A stretch of 64,000 bases of DNA, taken from the NCBI RefSeq assembly GCF_001542625.1, contig NZ_CP016279.1, positions 4,526,001 through 4,590,000 on the forward strand, given 5' to 3'. A program made the translations under genes and the position numbers. Shown in pieces: positions 10,087-18,436 of this stretch (positions are counted from its first letter, which is position 1; every line of letters starts with the position of its first letter). The notes beneath the pieces were generated by a model that was given only the letters and a program-made list of their open reading frames with translations, had not been told where the DNA came from and did not search any database. Origin of the DNA: Streptomyces griseochromogenes (lineage in GTDB: Bacteria; Actinomycetota; Actinomycetes; Streptomycetales; Streptomycetaceae).

Positions 10087-10669
10087 CGCCATGGCCCACT
10101 CCGATCAGGCGTCCGTCACGGGACTCGCGACACCGGCCGGACGAGTTCCGAGTGACGGGCTGGACCGGAACGCCGAGCTGGACCGAGACGGCATGCGCCG
10201 CGTCCTCGGCCGGTTCACGACCGGTGTCACCGTCGTGACGACCGGCGGTACCACGCCGCACGGCATGACCGCGAACTCGTTCACGTCGGTGTCGCTGAGC
10301 CCGCCGCTCGTGCTGATCTGTGTGCTCCGTGGAGCGGCCATGCACGAGGCCGTCCTCGATCGCAAGTCGTTCGCGGTGTCGGTGCTTTCAGCGCGCCAGG
10401 AGGACCTGGCGCGCTACTTCGCCGACCGCCGCCGCCCCCGCGGCATCGCGCAGTTCGCCCCCATCGAGTGGTCACCAGGCCGTTTCACCGGATCGCCCGT
10501 CGTGGCAGACGCTCTCGCCTGGCTGGAGTGCTCCCTCACAGCCACCCACGACGGCGGCGATCACTCCATCTTCGTCGGTGAAGTCCTCGACATGGGCTTC
10601 CGGGAGGATCACGACGCCCTGCTGTTCCACGACGGCGGCTTCCACAGTCTGCGTACCGACGAGGCGTGA
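10079..10669 (+). CDS. Flavin reductase of the enediyne cluster (E6-like)
   Basis: 196 residues from GTG 10079, or 192 from ATG 10091; both overlap or abut the thioesterase stop and neither has a clear ribosome binding site. Flavin-reductase-like domain: FTTGVTVVTTGG, HGMTANSFTSVSLSPPLVLICV, SVLSARQEDLARYF and C-terminal FHDGGFHSLR. It would reduce FMN/FAD with NAD(P)H and pass it to a partner flavin monooxygenase. In C-1027-type clusters such an enzyme (SgcE6) serves the tyrosine-derived unit's monooxygenase. That partner is not in this window, so the exact role is inferred. It is the last gene of the + block; the following gene faces it. Confidence 0.88.
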   Translation: MTDAMAHSDQASVTGLATPAGRVPSDGLDRNAELDRDGMRRVLGRFTTGVTVVTTGGTTPHGMTANSFTSVSLSPPLVLICVLRGAAMHEAVLDRKSFAVSVLSARQEDLARYFADRRRPRGIAQFAPIEWSPGRFTGSPVVADALAWLECSLTATHDGGDHSIFVGEVLDMGFREDHDALLFHDGGFHSLRTDEA

Positions 10670-10718
10670 GACCAGCGGCCTGCGGAAGACACCGCTCCGC
10701 CCGAGGCCTGGGGGCTGC

Positions 10719-11711
10719 TCAAGGCAGCAGGGCCAGCTTGCCGACGGTGGCCCGTGCTTCCAGTTCCGCCAGTGCCTTCGGCCCGTCGGCGAGATCGTAG
10801 ACAGTGGGGTGGCCGGGGGTGAGCACACCGGTGGCGATGAGCGCGAACAGTTCGCCCATCACCTCGCCGAAGATCTGCGGCGTGGATCGGATCAGCACCC
10901 CGATGTTCAGGCCGATGACGTGGACCTGATGCTGATAGACCAGATCCCAGTTGGTCACCTCGGCCTCGCCGGCGGGCAGGCCGGTCACCACGACCCGGCC
11001 GGTGACCCGCTTGGCCACGGCCAGGCTGGCGTCGAAGGCGGCGCCGCCGACCGACTCCAGCACCAGATCCACACCGTCGCCGCCGGTCAACTCCAGTACC
11101 TGGGCGGCGAGGTCGGGGCCGCGCGAGTCGAGGACGTGATCGGCGCCGAGGGCGCGCACCGTCTCGTGCTTGCCCGGCGAGGCGGTGGCGATCACCCTCG
11201 CGCCGTAGTGCTTGGCCATCTTCACCGCGGCCTGGCCGGTCCCGCCGGCGGCGGCGTGGATCAGCACGGTCTGCCCTTCGGCGATGCCGCCCAGCGGCTT
11301 GAGCGCGGCGAGGGCGGTGGGCCAGCTCACCACCATCCCCAGTGCCTGCTCGTCGGCCCAGCCTTCCGGCACCGGCACCGCCGCGGCCGCGGGCAGCACC
11401 ATGTATTCGGCGAAGGCGCCGTGTCCGACGCCGATGACGTGGGCGCCGGGCTCCAGCCCGGTCACCGCCTCGCCCACTGCGGTGATCTCGCCGGCGGCCT
11501 CGAAGCCCGCCAGGTACGGCGGCTGCGGGCCGTCGCGGAAGGTGCCGTGGGCCTGTGAGATGTCGGCGAAGTTGACGCCTGCGGCGGTGACGCGGATCAG
11601 GACCTCGCCCGGGCCGGGCGACGGCACCGATGCGTCGGTGATCAGGCGGAGGTCCTGCGGGCCGCTGAGCGACGTCTGCTGCAAGGCGCGCATGGTGGCG
11701 GGAACACTCAT
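10719..11711 (-). CDS. NADPH:quinone oxidoreductase-like MDR enzyme
   Basis: 330-residue medium-chain dehydrogenase/reductase without the catalytic zinc ligands, as in the quinone oxidoreductase subfamily. N-terminal GroES-like half with GEVLIRVTAAGVNFAD; Rossmann half with HAAAGGTGQAAVKMAKHYGA near residue 145-170 for NADPH. The ATG is preceded by CAAGGAAG. The substrate cannot be read from the sequence. It is transcribed toward the enediyne flavin reductase and is probably outside that cluster. The 550 bases upstream hold no gene. Confidence 0.85.
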   Translation of the reverse strand: MSVPATMRALQQTSLSGPQDLRLITDASVPSPGPGEVLIRVTAAGVNFADISQAHGTFRDGPQPPYLAGFEAAGEITAVGEAVTGLEPGAHVIGVGHGAFAEYMVLPAAAAVPVPEGWADEQALGMVVSWPTALAALKPLGGIAEGQTVLIHAAAGGTGQAAVKMAKHYGARVIATASPGKHETVRALGADHVLDSRGPDLAAQVLELTGGDGVDLVLESVGGAAFDASLAVAKRVTGRVVVTGLPAGEAEVTNWDLVYQHQVHVIGLNIGVLIRSTPQIFGEVMGELFALIATGVLTPGHPTVYDLADGPKALAELEARATVGKLALLP

Positions 11712-12262
11712 CGAAATCGGCTTCCTTGTTCAGCTTGCATCATCAAAGCCGGGAGATTTATTGGCGGATGGCCGAGGGATGATTGCACGACGTCCCGGAA
11801 ATGGTCAAGCTTGACTGGCCCAATGGGAAACCGGGTCGATAAATGACGTCTGGCGGCGCGATATATCAGATAGCCGATCGGCGGGTTTCGTTCACCGGGC
11901 AACTCTCACCATGCTTCGAAAATTGATTCGACAGGTGGAATCGGCGAGGAATTCCAGGAACTTTTCGAGGGCGCGTGGTAGGGCCCGACTCCCGGCTCCC
12001 GTGCGTGCGCTGGAGAGCGGGGTGTCAAACGGCGCTGCGTGCTGCTCGGATTGCTCGGATGAAGGTGGGCGCCGGTTTTCGAGTACGGCGCACATGGGCG
12101 TCGATGCGCAGGCTGCCCACCCCGATCAGGGCACAGATCAGGCGCAGCCGTGCGACGTGGCCTCGGGCGCGTCCGCAACCGCCGACAGCTCACCGGTTCG
12201 CACGGGGAACCCCTCTCCGCCAGCTTCGCTCTGACATCGCGTCAGGTCAGGCGGGTCGCGAT
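11712..12262. other. Gene-free stretch between oxidoreductase and antiporter genes
   Basis: No convincing gene on either strand. The part from about 11730 to 11960 is visibly richer in A/T than its surroundings and probably contains the promoter of the oxidoreductase. The rest, to 12235, carries only short frames with no recognisable family. I see no clear inverted repeat. Confidence 0.5.
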
Positions 12263-13600
12263 TCAGGCAGGTTCGGAGTCGGGGTCACGGCTCGGGAGCG
12301 GGCCGCGGAACGCGGCCATGGTTCGCCGCCGCTCCGTCTCCTCCTCGGTCAGCAGGATGTGCGGCATTGCCCGGCGCAGGATCGGCGGTGCCATCAGCGA
12401 CGTGGTGATCGCCACCAGGATCACGATGGTGTACGTGGTCGTGTCGAGGACCCCGACGTTGAGCCCGACCGTGGCCACGACGATCTGGATGACTCCGCGG
12501 GCGTTCATCCCGCCGGCCAGGGCCAGCGCCTCCCACCTGGTCAACTTGCTGGACAGCGCGCCGACGTACGCGCCGGCGAACTTGCCGGCCACCGCGATCA
12601 ACAGGGCGGCCACCGCGGTGAGCAGCGGGACCGGACGGGTGAGAACGGTCAGGTCCACCCGTAGTCCGGCGGTGGCGAAGAACAGGGGGGCGAACACCGA
12701 CACCACCACAGCCCGCAACGGCGCCAGTCGGCCGAGGTCCGCGGTGTTCGCCGAGCCGATCAACAGGCCGCCGAGGAAGGCGCCGAACGCCGCTTCGAAG
12801 CCCATGGCCTGGGTCGCGGCCGCGCTGAGCACGATGACCAGGACGGCGGTCGCGATCGTCGGCCCGTTCTCGGGCGACCGCCCGCACCGTGCGAAGGCAG
12901 CGCGGACGAGCGGGCGGGCGACGGTCGCGGTCACCAGAACGGCGATCGCGAGCAGGATCACCGACGACGCCACCGTCCTGCCGCGCACGCCTGCCGTGGC
13001 CATCGCGGAGACGATCGAGAGAAGCAGCCATCCGACCACGTCGTCGACCACGCCCGCGGCAATGGTCAGCTGCCCGATATTCCGGTGCAGCAGATTCATG
13101 TCCGAGAGGGTCTTCGCGATCACCGGCAGGGCGCTCACGCACATCGCCACACCGACGAAGAGTGCGAAGGCATCCCGATTCATCGAGCCGGCCAGCAGCG
13201 AGCGCGGGGCCGCCAGTCCCGCGATGACTCCGGCGGCCAGCGGGATCGCCAGACCGGCGACACCGACCCGGAGCGCGACGGTGCCCTTGCGCCGTACGAG
13301 CCCGAAATCGACCTCGATGCCGGTCACGCCGACGAAAAGCACCACGCCGATCTGACCGATCGCGTCCAGGAGGTGGAACTGCGGGGCGGTGCGGGGCAGC
13401 AGCCACTCGGACACGCGCGGCGCCAGATGGCCGAGCACCGTCGGTCCGAAGAGCACCCCGGCACACAGTTCGCCCACGACGGCCGGCGTACCGAGGCGGT
13501 TGGCCAGGCGGCCGAGCAGTAACGCGGCCGAGAGCAGCAGGCCGACCTGCAGGAGGAAGACGAGCAGCGCGTGCGCGGCGATCGGCGGGGGTGGGGCCAC
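12263..13600 (-). CDS. Cation/proton antiporter (CPA2 type)
   Basis: 445-residue integral membrane protein of the KefB/NapA-like monovalent cation:proton antiporter-2 family. About twelve hydrophobic segments; family motifs LGTPAVVGELCAGVLFGP near residue 40 and GFEAAFGAFLGGLLIG in the middle. It exchanges Na+ or K+ for protons across the plasma membrane. The GTG start is preceded by GTAGGGAGA. Leu27 is a TTA codon (13520-13522), so expression should depend on the bldA leucine tRNA. No nucleotide-binding RCK domain follows. It may stand alone in ion homeostasis or self-protection. Confidence 0.88.
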   Translation of the reverse strand: MAPPPPIAAHALLVFLLQVGLLLSAALLLGRLANRLGTPAVVGELCAGVLFGPTVLGHLAPRVSEWLLPRTAPQFHLLDAIGQIGVVLFVGVTGIEVDFGLVRRKGTVALRVGVAGLAIPLAAGVIAGLAAPRSLLAGSMNRDAFALFVGVAMCVSALPVIAKTLSDMNLLHRNIGQLTIAAGVVDDVVGWLLLSIVSAMATAGVRGRTVASSVILLAIAVLVTATVARPLVRAAFARCGRSPENGPTIATAVLVIVLSAAATQAMGFEAAFGAFLGGLLIGSANTADLGRLAPLRAVVVSVFAPLFFATAGLRVDLTVLTRPVPLLTAVAALLIAVAGKFAGAYVGALSSKLTRWEALALAGGMNARGVIQIVVATVGLNVGVLDTTTYTIVILVAITTSLMAPPILRRAMPHILLTEEETERRRTMAAFRGPLPSRDPDSEPA

Positions 13601-13840
13601 GGTGGTCTCCCTACGCGGCGGGGTTCGGACGAGTGGTCGATCCTGGTGCCGGGACCGTGGCCGCGCGCGGCTGCCGTATCGAGCGTCCCAACCCCCCAGC
13701 GTGCACTACGGCGTGCGGCCTCACTTCTCACTGTGTGCCCAACCGGAGCAGGGACGGTGGCGCCGCCGAGCCGCCGGTCCACCGCCGACCCTCACAGGCC
13801 CCGGGGTCCGGAGGGAGTCGTCCGGTCCGGTGGGCGCAAG

Positions 13841-14149
13841 ACGTGGTGGCGGGTGGCGACGCGGGCCTCCAGGATCCGCATCCTGTCGACGAGTTGTCTG
13901 GAAGCGGTGCTCGTGGCCGAAGGGTCGACGGACGCGTTCGCCGACGCCGGCTCCGACACGCACCGGATCGTCGACCTGGCGGCCGCGATGCTGACCGTCC
14001 CCGCGGCGGGCGGCGCGGTGATCGATGTGCACGGCCGCCCGCTGGAGATCGACCCCGACCTCACCCGCCGCTGGTCCGGAGTGGTCGCGGCGACCCCGGA
14101 GCTCGCGGAGGAACTGGCGGACGCCATCCGCGGAACGGAGCGGCGATGA
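13841..14149 (+). pseudogene. C-terminal remnant of an inositol-monophosphatase-family protein
   Basis: About 100 residues resemble only the C-terminal lobe of IMPase proteins: STSCLEAVLVAEGSTDAF, then the IVDLAAAML...AGGAVIDVHGRPL pattern that normally carries the late WDxAA/GG motif. The first 160 or so residues, including the metal motifs DPIDGT and GD(x)xDE, are missing; upstream DNA to the antiporter start does not encode them. Its stop overlaps the start of the next gene (ATGA), so this is the coupled tail of a former two-gene operon. It may still act as a leader for translation of the HD protein. Confidence 0.6.
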
Positions 14150-14700
14150 CCGCCCTGGCCCCGCTCACGGACGCGGAACTGACCGCGCTGATCGACGGGC
14201 TCGCGGGCCTGCCGTACGGCGGTGAGGCCGTCGACCAGCGCACCCACGCGCTCCAGACGGCGTGGCTGGCGACGGACGCGGGAGCGGACGACGAACTGGT
14301 GGTGGCCGCGGCGCTGCACGACATCGGCCGCGCCCGGCCGGTCCGGGCCGAGCACCCCGGCCTGCCGCACGAGCTGGCGGGCGCCGCGTTCGCCCGGCGC
14401 CGGCTGGGCGGGCGCGCGGCGTGGGTCATCGCTCAGCACGTACCGGCAAAGCGCTACCTGGTCGCGACCGACCCGGCGTACCACGCCCTGCTCAGCCCGG
14501 TGTCGGTCGCCTCCCTGAAGGCCCAGGGCGGCCCGATGGACGAGCACGAGGCGGCCCGGTTCGCCGCGCATCCGCTGGCCGCGGACGCGGTGGCGCTGCG
14601 CCGCTGGGACGACGCGGCGAAGGACCCGACCGGCCCGCTGCTCCCGATACCGGCCCTTCTGTCGGCCCACGCCCGCTGCGTCGCCGCGCGGATGGGCTGA
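14146..14700 (+). CDS. PhnZ-like HD-domain oxygenase (phosphonate-degradation type)
   Basis: 184 residues. The metal and active-site pattern matches PhnZ, a mixed-valent di-iron HD oxygenase that cleaves hydroxylated phosphonates: Tyr24 and Glu27 in LPYGGEAVDQ, His34, His58-Asp59 in LHDIGR, His75 in LPHELAG, His98 in AQHVPAKRYL and a late Asp155/156 in RRWDDAAKDP. The phrase HVPAKRYLVATDPAYH is typical of the phosphonate-operon HD family. No phosphonate transporter or PhnY partner is nearby, so the physiological substrate is uncertain; the upstream neighbour is an IMPase fragment. The start overlaps that fragment's stop. Confidence 0.7.
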   Translation: MTALAPLTDAELTALIDGLAGLPYGGEAVDQRTHALQTAWLATDAGADDELVVAAALHDIGRARPVRAEHPGLPHELAGAAFARRRLGGRAAWVIAQHVPAKRYLVATDPAYHALLSPVSVASLKAQGGPMDEHEAARFAAHPLAADAVALRRWDDAAKDPTGPLLPIPALLSAHARCVAARMG

Positions 14701-14789
14701 CAGGAGGGGGAGAGGGGTGCGGGTGCCGGCCGACCGCCGCGGCGATCGTCGTCCGGCTCCGCGAGATCGTCCAAGTACCGTCACCGGCG

Positions 14790-15016
14790 ACCTGGTTCAT
14801 GCCACATACGAGGTGCGGCCGCGTACCGGCGAGGACAAGCGGCTGTGGCACCGCGAGGTCGGTGAGATGTGCCTTCACCACGAGGCGTTCACGGCCACCG
14901 GCGCCCCCGGGCGGCAGCTGTCCGCCTGCTCCGCCGGACCGGGCACCTCAGCGCCGACGCACTGGTCCTGCCGCGCGCCCTGGCCGTCGAAGCACCTGCC
15001 CACCGTCCGTCCGTGA
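14790..15016 (+). pseudogene. Remnant of an MmyB-type XRE regulator (ligand-binding tail)
   Basis: One frame reads HATYEVRPRTGEDKRLWHRE and then VGEMCLHHEAFTATGAPGRQ, which fits the last part of the MmyB-like domain (VGEL..Y..L..PGDPGQ). After a frame change near 14948 the other frame continues with SADALVLPRALAV, matching the usual SADALRLLAxW ending. The helix-turn-helix and most of the sensor domain are absent. It is a short, frameshifted relic of a once longer regulator. Confidence 0.5.
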
Positions 15017-15123
15017 GGGCGTCCAGCGGTCCCGCCCGCTCGGTGGACGGCAAGGCACACGACTCGTCGTCGGCGCCGTGCCACCCAATCGGCTGCGCCC
15101 GAGGTGAAATTGGCCGCGACGGC

Positions 15124-15447
15124 ATGCACGGTGATCACATGAACACTGCACAGCTGAACGCCAGCAATCACCACGACCAGCCCAGGAAGTTCTCGCTCCG
15201 GATGCCGCGAATAGTCGCGGTGAGTGCCGCCCTCGGCCTCGCCTGTGCGGCAGGGGCGGCAACCGCGACATCCGCCGTGGCCGCGACGCCCGCCCCGCAC
15301 GGCGGCACAAAGGCCGCGGCTGCCCGGCCGATCCAGGCCCACCACCACGACGAACGTGGCCAGTTCGGTCGGCACGGCGGTCTTCGCGGCGGCGACTACG
15401 GCGACGATGACGACTGCGAAGGTCTCATCGTTCTCCTTTGCGTCTGA
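15124..15447 (+). CDS. Small secreted or exported His/Asp-rich protein, unknown function
   Basis: 107 residues from ATG 15124 (102 from ATG 15139). Codon use is consistent with coding. A hydrophobic signal segment (VAVSAALGLACAAGAATATS) follows basic residues, with a plausible AxA cleavage site near residue 50. The mature part is about 55 residues, rich in His, Gly and Asp (HHHDERGQFGRHG, then YGDDDDCEG), and ends in a hydrophobic LIVLLCV. Two Cys flank the end. No family recognised; a metal-binding or peptide-like role is possible but unproven. A strong hairpin follows 48 bases after the stop. Confidence 0.5.
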   Translation: MHGDHMNTAQLNASNHHDQPRKFSLRMPRIVAVSAALGLACAAGAATATSAVAATPAPHGGTKAAAARPIQAHHHDERGQFGRHGGLRGGDYGDDDDCEGLIVLLCV

Positions 15448-15495
15448 CGGGTAACCGTCGGCATTTCCTGTCCGCCGCCCGGCGCGATGGCAGGC

Positions 15496-15535
15496 ATGGG
15501 TCAGGGCAGGCCGGAGACGGCCTGCCCTGACCCAT
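15496..15535. terminator. Strong bidirectional hairpin terminator
   Basis: A perfect 18-bp inverted repeat (ATGGGTCAGGGCAGGCCG and its complement) around a GAGA loop lies between two convergent genes, the small secreted protein (+) and the metallo-hydrolase (-). There is no long T tract on either side, as is common in Streptomyces. Confidence 0.85.
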
Positions 15536-15582
15536 GTTGGGCCGCGTCCGGCGCCGGGTCGGCCCGAAATGGTCGGCCGGCC

Positions 15583-16527
15583 TCAGGCGAGGCAGGTAAG
15601 AGGGCGACCGCCGTTGTAGGTGACCATGTCGCCGAGGGCGGCCGCGGCGTCGATGCGGCGGCCGAGCGGGCCGCCCTCCAGGTCCGCGTAGGCCCTGTGC
15701 AGATTGCCGACGATGCGTTCGGAGTCCAGCAGGTCGGCGTAGGGGCCCAGATCCGTTTCGCGGGCCGTCTCCAGAGGGGTGAGCCCGGCGTCGCGGCCCG
15801 CTCGGGCGGTGGCCTGGACGAACCGCAGGTAGCCGAGCACGTCGTCGATGAGCTCGGGGCCGGCGACGGCACCGTGCCCGGGAACGATGGTCGTCGCCCC
15901 CAGCGGCTTGATCACTTCCTCCAGGACCTGGACGGCACCGGCTACGGACCCCTGGAGGAGGAAGGGCGTGCCGCCGTTGAACAGGACGTCGCCGCTGAAG
16001 AGGAGCCCCCGTTCGGGCAGCCAGACGATGGAGTCGTTGGTCGTGTGGGCGGGCGTGCCGACGTGGCGGACGTCGGCACGCAGGTCGTCGGACCATACGG
16101 TGACGCCGTCGGTGTAGGTGAGGAAGGGCGGTTCGATTTCGACGTCGCCCCACTCGACCTCGGTCCAGAACGCCGCCGCGGCCCCCGGCCCGCCCCACTC
16201 GATGATGCTCGACCGGGTGGCCTCGTGGCCGACGATGGTGGCGCCGCCGAAGAGGTGGTTGCCGAAGGTGTGGTCACCGTGGTGGTGAGTGTTGATCAGG
16301 GTCCGTACCGGCTGTGGAGTGACGGTGCCGATCGCGTCCAGGTACGCCTGCGTGCGCCGTACGGTCGAGCACGCGTCCACGCTGATCACGCCGCGCCGTC
16401 CGACGAGGAAGCCGGTGTTGTTGATCCACCAGCTGCCGTCGGGCTGTATGTAGGCGAAGACGTCCTCGCTGACCTCCTCGACCCGGGGCGGAGGAAGAAG
16501 GCCGACGTCGTGGTGGACACTGCTCAC
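15583..16527 (-). CDS. Metallo-beta-lactamase-fold hydrolase
   Basis: 314 residues from a GTG at 16527 that has CAGGAG seven bases upstream. The zinc signature THHHGDHTFGNH (about residues 80-95) is complete, followed by GTPAHTTND, LLFSGDVLFNGG and a late PGHG motif, giving the five-histidine/aspartate metal site of the MBL fold. These enzymes hydrolyse lactones, thioesters, glyoxalase-II-like substrates or quinolone-type compounds; the substrate here cannot be deduced. No signal peptide. It is flanked by a terminator downstream and by the tRNA-like gene upstream. Confidence 0.85.
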   Translation of the reverse strand: MSSVHHDVGLLPPPRVEEVSEDVFAYIQPDGSWWINNTGFLVGRRGVISVDACSTVRRTQAYLDAIGTVTPQPVRTLINTHHHGDHTFGNHLFGGATIVGHEATRSSIIEWGGPGAAAAFWTEVEWGDVEIEPPFLTYTDGVTVWSDDLRADVRHVGTPAHTTNDSIVWLPERGLLFSGDVLFNGGTPFLLQGSVAGAVQVLEEVIKPLGATTIVPGHGAVAGPELIDDVLGYLRFVQATARAGRDAGLTPLETARETDLGPYADLLDSERIVGNLHRAYADLEGGPLGRRIDAAAALGDMVTYNGGRPLTCLA

Positions 16528-16792
16528 CGCGAACTCCTGTCGTGACGAAGGGGATCTCTCGGAGGGACACCGCACTGCCGTGCCGCGGCGGGCTCGTCGA
16601 ACGCCGCCTGGATCATCGCACGGGCAATGCACCGGCCGGTGCCCCGGCACCCGGCCGCCGGGCACGGTGGGACGCCGTGCACCCTCGGCGCGGCGCGCGT
16701 CGGCCTGCACGCCGTAACGGGCCCATGTGCGTCCCCGGTTCGTCCGCCCGCCGGACACGAGGGGGAGGCGGCGGGCGACACGGCTGACGTAC

Positions 16793-16889
<97 letters not shown>

Positions 16890-16901
16890 TTGTGCCCGGC
16901 C

Positions 16902-16927
16902 CCGGTTTCCCGTGCCGTTCACATGCA
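16902..16927 (-). promoter_or_regulatory. Conserved leader/promoter element of tRNA-like copy 1
   Basis: These 26 bases, 13-38 bases upstream of the RNA, are identical to 57929-57954 upstream of copy 2; on the minus strand the core is TGCATGTGAACGGCACGG. A less exact match continues further upstream (GCTGA, GTCAGGCC blocks). Such conservation outside the mature RNA suggests a promoter or a processed leader. Confidence 0.6.
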
Positions 16928-16974
16928 TCAGAGTGGCAGCGCCCGCTGACACCGGCCTGACACAGCGCCGTCGC

Positions 16975-17952
16975 TCAGTCGGCCGTACGCAGCAGCAGCT
17001 TGCCCATCGATGTGCGACCGCCCATCAACCGGTGGGCCCCGGCCGCGTCCGACAGGGGGAACTCGGCGGTGACCGGAAGGCTCACGGTGCCGTCGGTGAC
17101 CGTGCGGAAGGCACGCTCGGAGAGCGCGCGCAGCGCCTCGGGCGCGGATTGCGCGAGGGCCAGGACGGAGAGGCCCGCGACGGAACGACCCTGCGTGTAG
17201 AGCTCGGGCTGGCCGACATGCCACGGCTCCGCCCCGCTCGCGTTGCCGAAGGACACCAGGCGTCCGAAGACGGCCAGCGCGTCGAGGCCGCGGCGAAGGG
17301 TGTCGCCGCCCACCGGGTCGAGCACCAGGTCGACGCCCCTGCCGTCGGTGGCACGGCGGACGTCATCGGAGAAGGTGTCGGCGGTGAACACCTCGTCGTA
17401 GCCGTGCTTGAGGGCGTGCCCGGCCTTGGCCGGGGAGGAGACCACGCCGTACACGGCACCGGCGCCCGCCGCCCGGGCCAGCTGTCCGGCCACCGTGCCG
17501 ACCCCTCCCGCCGCGCCGTGCACAAGGACGCTCTCTCCGGCGCGCAGCCGCCCCACCTCATGGATCAGGGCGTGCGCCGTCGGCAGCACGGTGGGCAGCG
17601 CGGCCGCGGTCCGCGGATCCAGGCCCTCGGGGAGCGGGAAGACGGTGGCGGCCTGGGCGACCACCACCTCCGCGTAGGCACCGTGGTTGACGAGCGCGAC
17701 GACGTCCTGCCCAGGACGCAGTCCCTCGACGCCGTGGCCGACGGCCCGGATCCGTCCGGAGACCTCCAGGCCCGGACGGAAGGGCAGCGACTCCACCCGG
17801 TATCCCGCGGCGCGGGCCTTGAGGTCCGCGAAGTTCACGCCCGCGTAGGCGGCGTCGACGGTGACCTCGCCGGGGCCGGGCTCGGGCGTCTCCACCTGCA
17901 CGACCTTCAGTACCTCGGGGTCGCCGTACTCCTGGAATTCGACTGCACGCAT
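16975..17952 (-). CDS. NADPH:quinone oxidoreductase-like MDR enzyme (second)
   Basis: 325 residues from ATG 17952 (MRAVEFQEYGDPEVL), the usual start of this family; a GTG 21 bases upstream is possible. GroES-like half with AYAGVNFADLKARAAGY; Rossmann half with HGAAGGVGTVAGQLARAAGA. No zinc site, as in quinone oxidoreductases. It is divergent from an ArsR-type regulator, with a GAACACT operator-like repeat between them. It is therefore likely repressed by that regulator and induced by its ligand, perhaps a quinone or electrophile (inference). Confidence 0.87.
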   Translation of the reverse strand: MRAVEFQEYGDPEVLKVVQVETPEPGPGEVTVDAAYAGVNFADLKARAAGYRVESLPFRPGLEVSGRIRAVGHGVEGLRPGQDVVALVNHGAYAEVVVAQAATVFPLPEGLDPRTAAALPTVLPTAHALIHEVGRLRAGESVLVHGAAGGVGTVAGQLARAAGAGAVYGVVSSPAKAGHALKHGYDEVFTADTFSDDVRRATDGRGVDLVLDPVGGDTLRRGLDALAVFGRLVSFGNASGAEPWHVGQPELYTQGRSVAGLSVLALAQSAPEALRALSERAFRTVTDGTVSLPVTAEFPLSDAAGAHRLMGGRTSMGKLLLRTAD

Positions 17953-17975
17953 CAGCGGAAGCACCCTTCGCACAA

Positions 17976-18026
17976 AGTGTTCAATGGAAAGCGAACACTG
18001 GCACTGTAAGATCTGGATCGAACACT
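17976..18026. promoter_or_regulatory. Repeated GAACACT operator between oxidoreductase and ArsR genes
   Basis: An exact inverted repeat AGTGTTC (17976-17982) / GAACACT (17993-17999) is followed by a third copy, GAACACT (18020-18026), 27 bases on. It sits in the 138-base divergent promoter region, only 24 bases from the oxidoreductase start. It is a strong candidate for the binding site of the adjacent ArsR-family protein. Confidence 0.65.
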
Positions 18027-18090
18027 AAGCAAGTGGCCGGGATGTTCGCCGGGGTGTCACGGCGAGGATGCACGGGGCGAGGAGAGGGTC

Positions 18091-18435
18091 ATGGCGAAGC
18101 ACGCCACCGGCGGCAGTCACCGTGCGGCGCCGGTGCACACGGATCCCGAAGAGGTCTCCGTCCTGGCCGCGCTGTCCGCCGTCGCCGATCCGGTGCGTAT
18201 CCGGCTGATCCGTGAGCTGGCGGGCTCAGCCGACTGGACGCGCAGCTGCGGCAGCTTCGACGTGCCCGTCGGCAAAGCCGCACTCAGCCACCACTTCGCG
18301 GTCCTGCGCGGCGCCGGCCTGGTCGAACAGCGCGACGAGGGGCCGAGGAGGGTCAACCGGTTGCGCCGGGAGGAGTTCGACGCGCGATTCCCCGGGCTGC
18401 TCGATCTGCTCCTGCGCGCGGACGGCACCGACTGA
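18091..18435 (+). CDS. ArsR-family transcriptional regulator
   Basis: 114 residues with a winged helix-turn-helix: ALSAVADPVRIRLIRELA, then FDVPVGKAALSHHFAVLRGA as recognition helix and LVEQRDEGPRRVNRLRREEF as wing. The classic CVC metal motif in the recognition region is absent, so it may sense something other than arsenic or heavy metals. GAGGAGAGGG precedes the ATG. It is divergent from the oxidoreductase at 16975-17952 and probably represses both genes through the repeat at 17976-18026. Confidence 0.87.
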   Translation: MAKHATGGSHRAAPVHTDPEEVSVLAALSAVADPVRIRLIRELAGSADWTRSCGSFDVPVGKAALSHHFAVLRGAGLVEQRDEGPRRVNRLRREEFDARFPGLLDLLLRADGTD

Positions 18436-18436
18436 G

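Noticed and set aside
11911..12234. Possible small gene of 107 residues
   Set aside because: No family resemblance, no ribosome binding site, codon pattern not typical; overlapping frames on both strands are equally open.
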